DNA of 64,000 nt. Source: an uncultured Pelagibacteraceae bacterium (GTDB lineage Bacteria; Pseudomonadota; Alphaproteobacteria; Pelagibacterales; Pelagibacteraceae). The stretch covers positions 62,001 through 126,000 of the forward strand of contig CACGAC010000003.1 in NCBI GenBank assembly GCA_902571015.1, in the 5' to 3' direction. The notes beneath the pieces are model-generated. The model was given only the letters and a program-made list of their open reading frames with translations, made no database searches and had not been told where the DNA came from. Positions 1-8,782 of this stretch are shown here, piece after piece. The translations under genes and the position numbers were made by a program. Within the stretch, counting starts at the first letter, position 1. Each line of letters begins with the position of its first letter.

Positions 1-1
1 C

Positions 2-250
2 GATAAGATAAGTAATAATACTATTTTTAAAGAAGATGTCACAATTAAGTACAAAGACCAGGAATTAAATTCTAACATCGTCAAACTTGATTTTTCAACG
101 AATCTAATAGAAATTTTAGAAAATGTTTATTATGTAAACAAAAGTACTGAAATTTATGCAGATAAAGCTGAGATAGATTTATTAAATAAAAAAATGAAAA
201 TTTCTATGATCAATCAAAAAGATAAGGTAAAAATATCTGGAAAATACTAA
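2..250 (+). CDS. LptC/LptA-like lipopolysaccharide export protein, C-terminal part (5' truncated by window)
   Basis: Open frame from base 2 (DKISNNTIFKEDVTIKYKDQELNSN...ADKAEIDLLNKKMKISMINQKDKVKISGKY*), directly upstream of lptB. Confidence 0.55.
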   Translation, partial: DKISNNTIFKEDVTIKYKDQELNSNIVKLDFSTNLIEILENVYYVNKSTEIYADKAEIDLLNKKMKISMINQKDKVKISGKY

Positions 251-252
251 AT

Positions 253-1029
253 ATGGCTATCATAAAAAAATTTAGAATTAAAAATTTTAAGAGAGAAAAA
301 GAAATATTAAAACTTGATAAAGTATCTGTGTATTTTGGCAAACGTAAAATATTTGAGGATTTGAGTTTTAATCTAAACCAAGGTGAAATTCTTGGATTAC
401 TTGGACCTAATGGTGTTGGTAAATCCACAATATTCAACATAATCATTGGCTTATTAAAACCAAATTATGGATCAGTATTTATTGATAACAAAAATGTTAC
501 TGATAATCCAATATTCAATAGAACTAAAGAACATAAAATAAGCTATGTTCCTCAACACGGAGGTTATTTTCACGATCTTACTTTAAGAGAAAATTTAAAA
601 GCCATTAGTGAAATGGTTATAGAGGATAAAAAACTTCGAGATGAGAAAATTAATTTATTAATTTCAAAATTTGAACTTGAGTCTTTACAAAATATAAAAG
701 CTGAATTTTTATCGGGTGGCCAAAAAAAACGTTTAGTGATCTCGCTTAGCTTATTGAGTAATCCTCGAATTTTGTTACTTGATGAACCGTTTGCAGCTTT
801 AGATATTATGACTATAAAAAATCTTCAACAAATAATTGTGGATTTACAGACACAAAATAATATATCTATAATTCTATGTGATCATCAAGCCAGAGACTTA
901 CTATCTTGTGTTGATTTAGCGATTGTTTTATCAAATGGCAAAGTAATCGCAAAAGATACCCCTAATAATCTTATTAAGAATATTGCTGCACAGAATGCTT
1001 ACTTTGGAGATTCTTTTAAAATTAATTAG
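253..1029 (+). CDS. lptB: LPS export ABC transporter ATP-binding protein LptB
   Basis: Walker A GPNGVGKST, signature LSGGQKKR, Walker B ILLLDEP; context. Confidence 0.88.
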   Translation: MAIIKKFRIKNFKREKEILKLDKVSVYFGKRKIFEDLSFNLNQGEILGLLGPNGVGKSTIFNIIIGLLKPNYGSVFIDNKNVTDNPIFNRTKEHKISYVPQHGGYFHDLTLRENLKAISEMVIEDKKLRDEKINLLISKFELESLQNIKAEFLSGGQKKRLVISLSLLSNPRILLLDEPFAALDIMTIKNLQQIIVDLQTQNNISIILCDHQARDLLSCVDLAIVLSNGKVIAKDTPNNLIKNIAAQNAYFGDSFKIN

Positions 1030-1038
1030 AAAAAATAA

Positions 1039-2367
1039 ATGTCTTTTGTAAGAATTAACCACAAAATAAAAATATTTAATAAGCACCTTTCAATTGAGGG
1101 GGATAAAAGTCTTTCTATTCGATGGGCTTTACTCTCCTCACAATCATTATCAAAATCAAGATCTTTTAATTTATTGTTGTCAGAAGATGTATTGAGTACT
1201 TTGAATTCACTAAAAAAATTAGGTGTAAAGGTAAAGCTATCAAAAAATTTTTGCCAAATTAAAGGAGTCGGGCTTAACGGCTTTAAATACCAAAAAAATT
1301 TAGTATTAAATGCTGGTAATTCAGGTACTTTGGGAAGACTCATTTTGGGCCTTTTAGTACATAGTAAAAAAGATATTAAAATTACAGGAGATAAAAGTTT
1401 ATCTAAAAGAGATTTTTCAAGAGTTACAATACCGTTAACAAAATTTGGGGCAAAGTTTCTCTCTAAGAATGGAAAGCTTCCAGTGGTAGTGAAAGGTACA
1501 AATAAGCCTAAACCTATTTTTTATAATGAAAAAAACGGATCTGCTCAGTGCAAAAGTTCAATTATGCTAGCTGCAATAAATACTAAAGGAGAAACTATTA
1601 TTAAGGCAAAAAAATCTAGAAATCATAGTGAACTTCTTTTTAAATATCTGGGCCTCCCAATAAAAATTTATAAAAAAAAAAAATATGATATAATTAAAAT
1701 TAAGGGTGGCCATAAGATACCATCATTGAATTATAGAATACCCTCAGATATTAGTTCTAGTGCATTTTTTATAGTTTTGACCGCTCTGTCAAAAAGTTCG
1801 AAACTAAAAATAAAAAATGTTAACATCAATCCTTCTCGAACAGGTGTCATTGATATACTAAAAAAAATGGGTGTTAGATTAACAAAAAAAAATGTGAGAA
1901 ATTATAAAGGAGAGAAAATTGCTGATATAATTATTAAAAGTTCTAAAGACTTAAGATCAATTAAATGCCCTACAAAATTTAATTCCTCAGCAATAGATGA
2001 ATTTTTATTAATTTTTTTAGTGGCTGCAAAAGCAAAGGGAATATCATATTTTAAAAATTTGTCAGAACTGAATCAAAAAGAAAGTCCAAGATTAAAATGG
2101 GGCTCTAGAATCTTGAATAAAATTGGTATTAAAAACGTTGTAACCAATCATAGCATAAAAATTTATGGTAATCCTAATTTAGAAATAAAACAAAAAATAA
2201 TAATTAAAGATTTTTTAAAAGATCATAGAGTTTTCATGACATCGGTTATTGCAGCATTAACATTAGGAGGAGATTGGCAAATATATGATAAGAATTCTAT
2301 AAATACCTCATTTCCATCGTTTCTAAATAAAATTGAATATCTTGGTGCGAAAATAAGATATTCTTAA
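1039..2367 (+). CDS. aroA: 3-phosphoshikimate 1-carboxyvinyltransferase (divergent EPSP synthase)
   Basis: GDKSLSIR, GNSGTLGRL, PSDISSSAFF, DHR motifs; upstream of rpsA. Confidence 0.85.
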   Translation: MSFVRINHKIKIFNKHLSIEGDKSLSIRWALLSSQSLSKSRSFNLLLSEDVLSTLNSLKKLGVKVKLSKNFCQIKGVGLNGFKYQKNLVLNAGNSGTLGRLILGLLVHSKKDIKITGDKSLSKRDFSRVTIPLTKFGAKFLSKNGKLPVVVKGTNKPKPIFYNEKNGSAQCKSSIMLAAINTKGETIIKAKKSRNHSELLFKYLGLPIKIYKKKKYDIIKIKGGHKIPSLNYRIPSDISSSAFFIVLTALSKSSKLKIKNVNINPSRTGVIDILKKMGVRLTKKNVRNYKGEKIADIIIKSSKDLRSIKCPTKFNSSAIDEFLLIFLVAAKAKGISYFKNLSELNQKESPRLKWGSRILNKIGIKNVVTNHSIKIYGNPNLEIKQKIIIKDFLKDHRVFMTSVIAALTLGGDWQIYDKNSINTSFPSFLNKIEYLGAKIRYS

Positions 2368-2516
2368 CTATGCTAAAAATAGTCAAAAAAAACAAATATT
2401 GCCTAAATTTGGGGCATTATTTAATTATAATTTTAAAATTCATTCTTGATTAAAATCATAATTTTAACTAAAAAGTCCTACTTTTTAATAAAAATAACAA
2501 TGACAAATACTAATTA

Positions 2517-4238
2517 ATGGAAATTTATAAAGACCTTAAAAACCCAGCCTCTAAAGAATTCGAAAAATTATTAAATAGCCAACTTTCAAAAATAAATATT
2601 GAAGAAGGAAAAATTATCGAAGGTAAAATTAACAAGATAACTGAAAAATTTGTTTTTTTATACATTGAGGGCTTAAAAAGTGAACCAGTTTTAGATATTA
2701 ATGAACTTAAAAGTATGGGTCTTACAGAAAATATTAAACTCGGTGAAAAAATTTCAGTTTTATTAGAAAAAATCGAAGACAAAAATGGGGAAGTAATCGT
2801 CTCTGCTAGCAAAGCTCAAAAAATCAAGGGTTGGGATAAACTTGTCGAAGCTTATGAAAAAAAAGAACCAATCATGGGTAAAATTACATCTAAATGCAAA
2901 GGTGGATGTATTGTTGAACATCTAGATACTGGCTCATTGATGTTTCTACCTGGCTCCCAAATTAGTGATAAACCTTTAAAAGACATCGGTCATCTCATGA
3001 ATGAACCACAAAAATTTGCATTGATAAAATTAGACAAAGTGAGAGGAAATGCATGTGTATCAAGAAGAGAAATAATTTCCTCTTTTAAAAAAGAGGATAA
3101 AGCAAAAATAATAGAAAAATACAAAGTTGGTGACATTATTAAGAATGCTGAAGTTAAAGGTTACAGTTCATTCGGATGTTTTTTTAATGTTAATAATGAA
3201 TTAGATGTTTTAGTTCATTTACAAGAGATCTCATACAGCCGTGTAAATCACCCTGATGAGGTATTTAACATTGGCGAAAAACATAATTTAAAAGTTATAA
3301 GTGTCGATAAGGACAAACTACAAGTAGGTTGCTCAGTCAAGCAATTGTCCCCTGATCCTTTTGAACATATAGAAAATTATGAGTTAAAAAAAGTGTACAA
3401 AGCAAAAGTTGTAAAAATTATGGATTTTGGAGCATTTTGTGAATTGGAACCTGGTCTAACAACTTTATTACACTCTAGTGAGATTAGTTGGACAAAAAAA
3501 AATGTTTCGGCAAAAAAAATGTTTAAAGTAGGTGATGAAATAGATTGTGTCATCACTGAAATAGATAAAGAAAAAAGAAGAGTAGCTATATCTCATAGAC
3601 TAACTCAAGAAAACCCATTTGAAATTTTTGAAAAAAAATATCCAGTTAATTCAATTGTTGAGGGAGTGGTAGTTAATAAAAACGACTACTCTTTATTTTT
3701 AGGAATAGAAAATTTAGAAGTAGATGCATTTCTTCATTGTAATGATTTAACATATTTAAATAATGGAGAGGAAGAATTACAAAAATATAAAAAAGGTGAC
3801 AAAATTAAAGTAAAAGTTTTAGAAATTAAGTCTGCTGAACAAAAGATAAGAGTTGGTTTAAGGCAAACTCAACCAGACCCATTTGACTGGTTTAAAGATA
3901 AGACAGTAAACCAAACAATTACAGTTAAAATAATATCAACTGACAATAAGGGTCTTACAGTCAGACCAGAGGGGTGTGAAATGGACCTAGCTATCAAAAA
4001 AAACCAAATAGCGATAAATTCTGCTGATGCAAGGCCTTCAAGGTTCACAGGCGGCGAGAGGATAGACTGCGCAATAATGGACCTGGATCTTGATAAAAGA
4101 AAAGTTTCATTAAGTATTAAACTATTGGAAGAATTGGAAAAAAAAGAAGCTTTAGAGAAATATGGTGCAGAAGACTCTGGTAAAAATCTTCCATTTTCAT
4201 CTTTATCAAAAGATCTTGATAAAAAGGGAAAAAAGTAA
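2517..4238 (+). CDS. rpsA: 30S ribosomal protein S1
   Basis: Repeated S1 domains (KVVKIMDFGAFCELEPGLTTLLHSSEISW etc.). Confidence 0.95.
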   Translation: MEIYKDLKNPASKEFEKLLNSQLSKINIEEGKIIEGKINKITEKFVFLYIEGLKSEPVLDINELKSMGLTENIKLGEKISVLLEKIEDKNGEVIVSASKAQKIKGWDKLVEAYEKKEPIMGKITSKCKGGCIVEHLDTGSLMFLPGSQISDKPLKDIGHLMNEPQKFALIKLDKVRGNACVSRREIISSFKKEDKAKIIEKYKVGDIIKNAEVKGYSSFGCFFNVNNELDVLVHLQEISYSRVNHPDEVFNIGEKHNLKVISVDKDKLQVGCSVKQLSPDPFEHIENYELKKVYKAKVVKIMDFGAFCELEPGLTTLLHSSEISWTKKNVSAKKMFKVGDEIDCVITEIDKEKRRVAISHRLTQENPFEIFEKKYPVNSIVEGVVVNKNDYSLFLGIENLEVDAFLHCNDLTYLNNGEEELQKYKKGDKIKVKVLEIKSAEQKIRVGLRQTQPDPFDWFKDKTVNQTITVKIISTDNKGLTVRPEGCEMDLAIKKNQIAINSADARPSRFTGGERIDCAIMDLDLDKRKVSLSIKLLEELEKKEALEKYGAEDSGKNLPFSSLSKDLDKKGKK

Positions 4239-4259
4239 GCTTAAAATTAGAAGTTAAAA

Positions 4260-4553
4260 TTGGCAATTGTAAAATCAAAACTTTTAAAACAACTTTCCAA
4301 AAATTACCCAAATTTTTTAAAGAAAGATCTTGAAAAATTTATGAATATAATTCTAGAGGAAATTAAAAAAAGTTTGAGGCGTGGTGAGAGGGTTGAGCTA
4401 AGAGGATTTGGAGTTTTTTCAAGTAAAATACAAAAGGCTAGGATCTCGAGAAATCCAAAAACTAATGAAAAAGTTGATACCCCAGAGAAAAAAACAATTC
4501 ACTTCAAAATGTCTAAAGATTTGTTTAAAATTTTGAATGATGAAAAAAAATAA
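4260..4553 (+). CDS. ihfB: Integration host factor beta / HU family protein, TTG start
   Basis: RGERVELRGFGVFSSKIQKARISRNPKTNEKV; downstream of rpsA. Confidence 0.88.
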   Translation: MAIVKSKLLKQLSKNYPNFLKKDLEKFMNIILEEIKKSLRRGERVELRGFGVFSSKIQKARISRNPKTNEKVDTPEKKTIHFKMSKDLFKILNDEKK

Positions 4554-5214
4554 AATATTTATTGCTTGTGATAGCACTAGTATTTTAAAGATAAAAAAAA
4601 TTATAAAATACAGCACCAATGCTAGATTCATAATTGGATACAAATTTGGTTTAGAATTTCTTAATTCTAAAAATGGTAGGAATTTTGTATCTAAATTAAA
4701 AAAAAAAATTATTTTTGCTGATCTAAAATTACACGATATACCTAACACTTGTGTATCAGCTATAAAGGCAATTAAAGACCTAAAGGTGAATTATTTAACA
4801 ATTCATATAAGTTCTGGGTTACATGCGTTGCGTGCTGCAAAAAAAGTTTCAGGTTCAATGCGTTTAGTTGGGGTAAGTATTCTTACCTCTTTAAATAATA
4901 AAGAGTTAAAAGAAATTGGATTTAATAAAGATGTAAAAAAATTGGTTTTAAATCAAGCAAAATTAGCAAATAAAGCTAAATTAGATGCAATTGTATGTAG
5001 TCCACAAGAAGTTAATATAGTCAAAAAAGTATTTAAAAATGAAATTATTACTCCAGGCATAAGACTTAATTCAAAAAATAATGACCAAAAAAGAACTTTG
5101 ACTCCAAAACAAGCTTATAAAAATGGAAGTGATTGGTTGGTAATTGGAAGACCTATAACTAAGGGTAATATCAAAAGAAATATTAAAACTTTAATAGATC
5201 ATTTATATAAATGA
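4537..5214 (+). CDS. pyrF: Orotidine 5'-phosphate decarboxylase
   Basis: FADLKLHDIPNTC, GIRL and GRPITK motifs. Confidence 0.9.
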   Translation: MMKKNKIFIACDSTSILKIKKIIKYSTNARFIIGYKFGLEFLNSKNGRNFVSKLKKKIIFADLKLHDIPNTCVSAIKAIKDLKVNYLTIHISSGLHALRAAKKVSGSMRLVGVSILTSLNNKELKEIGFNKDVKKLVLNQAKLANKAKLDAIVCSPQEVNIVKKVFKNEIITPGIRLNSKNNDQKRTLTPKQAYKNGSDWLVIGRPITKGNIKRNIKTLIDHLYK

Positions 5215-5828
5215 TCAAAGGGATTAAAATATGTGGGGTTTCTGATCTTGAGACATTAAGATTTATTGTTAATCATCCCTATCCTCCAAATTATATTGGC
5301 TTCATCACAAATTATAAAAAAAGCAAAAGATTCGTTGATTATGAAAGACTCAAAGAATTATTAAGAATCAAGAAACAAGATATAAGTTTTGTTTCGGTTA
5401 TGGTCAAACCAAGTGACGAATTTTTAAAAAGAATTGGAAATTTAAACTTTGATTATTATCAACTTTATGATGTAAGTCCAAAAAGAACAGGAGCCATAAA
5501 AAAGATTAAACCAATTAAAATTATTTCAGCTATTACGATAAATGAAAAGAAAGATGTCAATAATTACAGAGATTATTTAAATGTGTCCGAAATTATATTA
5601 TTTGATGGTAAAGGTTATGAAAAATCAATTGGTTTTAATCACAATCTACTTAATGATTTACCAAACTCAATAAACAAAATGATTGCTGGAGATATAAAAA
5701 TAGAAGATATTTCAAAATTTAAAAATAAAAATTTTATAATTGATATAAGTGGTTCTTTAGAAAATAATGAGGGGAAAAAAGATTTAAAAAAAATTGATAA
5801 ATTATTAAATTTAGCTAAAGAAATATGA
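5211..5828 (+). CDS. trpF: Phosphoribosylanthranilate isomerase (divergent)
   Basis: IKICGVSDLETL, YIGFI, LFDGKG, IDISGSLE; adjacent to trpB/trpA. Confidence 0.8.
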   Translation: MIKGIKICGVSDLETLRFIVNHPYPPNYIGFITNYKKSKRFVDYERLKELLRIKKQDISFVSVMVKPSDEFLKRIGNLNFDYYQLYDVSPKRTGAIKKIKPIKIISAITINEKKDVNNYRDYLNVSEIILFDGKGYEKSIGFNHNLLNDLPNSINKMIAGDIKIEDISKFKNKNFIIDISGSLENNEGKKDLKKIDKLLNLAKEI

Positions 5829-7060
5829 GATTAAAAAAAGGAATTCCAGTTATAGATCAGGGTGATAAACTTGGATTTTGGGGGGGTAAATTTGGAGGAA
5901 ATTTTGTCCCTGAAACATTGAAAAAACCTATAGAGGACTTAGAAATTCTTTTTAATAAACTCAAGAAAGATAAAGATTTTATCAGTGAAAGAGATAAATA
6001 TTTTAAAAATTGGGTTGGTAGCCCCACACGTTTTATCAAATTAGAAAATTTAACAAAACATGTAGGTGGTGCTCAAATTTGGTCTAAAGTTGTGTCTGAT
6101 GCAAATGGTGGAGCACATAAAATTTATAATGCAACTGTTCATTGTTTACTTGCGAAGCGCTCTGGGAAAAAAGTTATTTGCGGAGACACTGGTGCTGGGT
6201 ATGCAGGTAAAATGTTAAGTATGGCAGCCAAAAAGTTTGGTTTAAAATGCAAAATTTTCATGGGTGCTAAAGATATTAAAAGACAACAACCAAATGTAAG
6301 AGCAATGAAAAAAAATGGAGCAGAAGTTGTTCCTGTATATTCTGGTAGTCAAACTCTCGTTGATGCAGTGTCTGAGTGCATGCGTTACTGGGTTGCAAAT
6401 TGTGATAAAGTTGCCATGTGCGTTGGCAGCACTGTTGGTCCGGCTATTTTTGTTCGTATTTGTGGATGGAGTACAAGTCAAATATCAAGAGAATTAAAAA
6501 CTCAATTAGTTGAGGAGTTTGGATCAATTCCAAAGAAACTCAAACTTTATAATTGTGTTGGAGGAGGAAGTTCTAGTTTTGGTTTTTGGAATGAGTTTAT
6601 AGATTACGATAAAAAACAATGTGAATTTATTGGCGTAGAAGCTGGTGGACCAAGGAATAGTAAAAAACATGCGGCACCATTAACATTTGGATCTAAAATA
6701 GGAATTCTTCATGGTGCAGCTCAATATGTAAATCAAAATACTGATGGTCAAATAGAAGAAACAGAGTCAATCTCTGCCGGACTAGATTATCCAGGTATCT
6801 CTCCGCTTCATTGTTTTCTTAAAGATACAAAAAGAGCAAGATACACTGCGGCAAGTGATGAAGAAGCTTTAAACGCTTATAAAGTGGTAACAAAATTCGA
6901 GAAATTAAGACCTTCCTTGGAACCAAGTCATGCTTTCTCAGTTGCAATATCTGAGTCAAGAAAATTAAGTAAAGATACGATTGTTGTAGTCAATAGTTGT
7001 GGAGATGCATACAAAGATCGAGAAATTATAAAAAGAAGATTGGGAGAGAAATATGTCTAA
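5825..7060 (+). CDS. trpB: Tryptophan synthase beta subunit, highly divergent
   Basis: GGAHK (PLP lysine), DTGAGYAG, GGGSSSFG, ESISAGLDYPG; between trpF and trpA. Confidence 0.85.
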   Translation: MRLKKGIPVIDQGDKLGFWGGKFGGNFVPETLKKPIEDLEILFNKLKKDKDFISERDKYFKNWVGSPTRFIKLENLTKHVGGAQIWSKVVSDANGGAHKIYNATVHCLLAKRSGKKVICGDTGAGYAGKMLSMAAKKFGLKCKIFMGAKDIKRQQPNVRAMKKNGAEVVPVYSGSQTLVDAVSECMRYWVANCDKVAMCVGSTVGPAIFVRICGWSTSQISRELKTQLVEEFGSIPKKLKLYNCVGGGSSSFGFWNEFIDYDKKQCEFIGVEAGGPRNSKKHAAPLTFGSKIGILHGAAQYVNQNTDGQIEETESISAGLDYPGISPLHCFLKDTKRARYTAASDEEALNAYKVVTKFEKLRPSLEPSHAFSVAISESRKLSKDTIVVVNSCGDAYKDREIIKRRLGEKYV

Positions 7061-7853
7061 TCCAATCAGTCACGCATTTAAAAAAGCTAAAAGTGAAAAT
7101 AGGCCTGCTCTGTTGACTTACACAGTAGCTGGAGATAGTTCAAAAAAACAATCCTTGGAAATATTAAAATCAATCTCAAAAAAAGTTGATATATTAGAAG
7201 TTGGCGTTCCTCACAACACTCCAGTTGCTGATGGAAGTCAAATTCAAACCAGCTCATATAGAGCAATCAAAAATGGAATTAAAGTTAATGATATTTTTAA
7301 AATTGTAAATGATTTTAAAAAATTTGATAAGAATAAACCAGTAATATTGATGGGATACTATAATATGATCTTTCAATATGGTGAAAATAATTTTTTAATA
7401 AAATGTAAAAGATCAGGGGTGAACGGATTGATAGTTGTAGATTTGCCTTGGCCAGAAAATAAAAAATTTGCTAACAAATGTAAAAAAAAATCAATATTTT
7501 TTATTCAACTTCTATCACCAACTACAACCAAGAACAGACTAAAAAAGATTATTAAAGACTCTCATGAAATGATTTATTTCATTTCTATGCTTTCTACTAC
7601 AGGCGGAAAGCTTAAAGTTTCCTCAAAAGAAATATTGTTTAACTACAATAAAATAAAAAAAATCAACTCAAAAAAAAAGGTTGTGATTGGTTTTGGTATA
7701 ACTGAAAAAACTATAAAATCCCTTAAAAAAGCTGATGGTTTAGTTGTTGGAAGTGCTATTTGTAAAGAAATAACAAATTCTATAAAAAATAGACAAAATC
7801 CTGTCACAAATGTTTATAATGTCGTAAATAGATTAAAAAATAAAATTAAATGA
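7053..7853 (+). CDS. trpA: Tryptophan synthase alpha subunit, divergent
   Basis: ILEVGVPHNTPVADG (catalytic E49/D60 equivalents), GFGI, GSAI motifs. Confidence 0.85.
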   Translation: MSNPISHAFKKAKSENRPALLTYTVAGDSSKKQSLEILKSISKKVDILEVGVPHNTPVADGSQIQTSSYRAIKNGIKVNDIFKIVNDFKKFDKNKPVILMGYYNMIFQYGENNFLIKCKRSGVNGLIVVDLPWPENKKFANKCKKKSIFFIQLLSPTTTKNRLKKIIKDSHEMIYFISMLSTTGGKLKVSSKEILFNYNKIKKINSKKKVVIGFGITEKTIKSLKKADGLVVGSAICKEITNSIKNRQNPVTNVYNVVNRLKNKIK

Positions 7854-8782
7854 ATTGGATAACAAAAATAATTAAAGCTGGAGAAAAAATAAAAACAGCT
7901 ATCCATAAAAGAGCAACTAAAGAAGAAATTGCAAAAAGTGATTGGACTAGTTGCTGTAAAGGACCAATTTTAAAAAAAGACTTAGAGGAAAATCTCTGGG
8001 TGTGCCCTGATTGCAATAAACACCACAGAATAAACCCAAAACAACGATTTGATATTTTTTTTGGGAGAAATAATTACGAGATTTTTAAAACACCTATTCC
8101 AAAAGATGATCCATTAGATTGGACAGATTCTAAGTCTTACAAAGATAGATTAAAAAGTGCGAGAAAAAAAACAGGATTGGATTGTGGTATGATGGTTGTT
8201 TCTGGATCAATAAATGATATTAAAGTTACTGCAGTTGCATCAGATTTTGAATTTTTGGGTGCTTCAATGGCAGCTGCGGAGGGTGAAGCATTTTTATATG
8301 GTATTCAACATGCTATCGAAAACAAAACTCCTTTTATTTGCTTTAGTTCTGGTGGAGGAATGAGAATGATGGAAAGTTTGATTTCATTATCTCAGATGAC
8401 AAGAACGACGATGGCTATTAACGAACTAAAGAAAAATAATCTTCCTTACCTTGTTTGTTTAACCGATCCAACAGCTGGTGGAATCACAGCCTCTTACGCA
8501 ATGCTGGGAGATTTACATATAGCAGAGTCTGATCATGCTTTAATAGCTTTTGCTGGGGCTCGTGTAATCGAAGGAACCGTTAAAGAAAGTTTGCCTGAAA
8601 ATTTTCAAAAAAGCTCATATGTGCAAAAAACTGGTTTTGTCGACTTAATTCTCGATAGAAAAGATCTTCAAGAAAAAATTGGGATTTTAATTTCAATTCT
8701 ATTGAATGAGAAACCTGTTATAAGCACTGGAGAAAATGAAACTTCAGAGGATAGTCAATCACTTACAAAAGCTGCATCCTAA
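7850..8782 (+). CDS. accD: Acetyl-CoA carboxylase carboxyltransferase subunit beta
   Basis: CPDCNKHHRI, SSGGGMRMMES, DPTAGGITASYAMLGD. Confidence 0.92.
   Translation: MNWITKIIKAGEKIKTAIHKRATKEEIAKSDWTSCCKGPILKKDLEENLWVCPDCNKHHRINPKQRFDIFFGRNNYEIFKTPIPKDDPLDWTDSKSYKDRLKSARKKTGLDCGMMVVSGSINDIKVTAVASDFEFLGASMAAAEGEAFLYGIQHAIENKTPFICFSSGGGMRMMESLISLSQMTRTTMAINELKKNNLPYLVCLTDPTAGGITASYAMLGDLHIAESDHALIAFAGARVIEGTVKESLPENFQKSSYVQKTGFVDLILDRKDLQEKIGILISILLNEKPVISTGENETSEDSQSLTKAAS

Noticed and set aside
2368-2516. rpsA leader as a riboswitch or autoregulatory RNA
   Set aside because: Only short weak stems seen by eye; no known motif recognised without a covariance search
6242-6497. ORFs on other frames inside trpB
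   Set aside because: No family signal; embedded in a longer coherent coding frame
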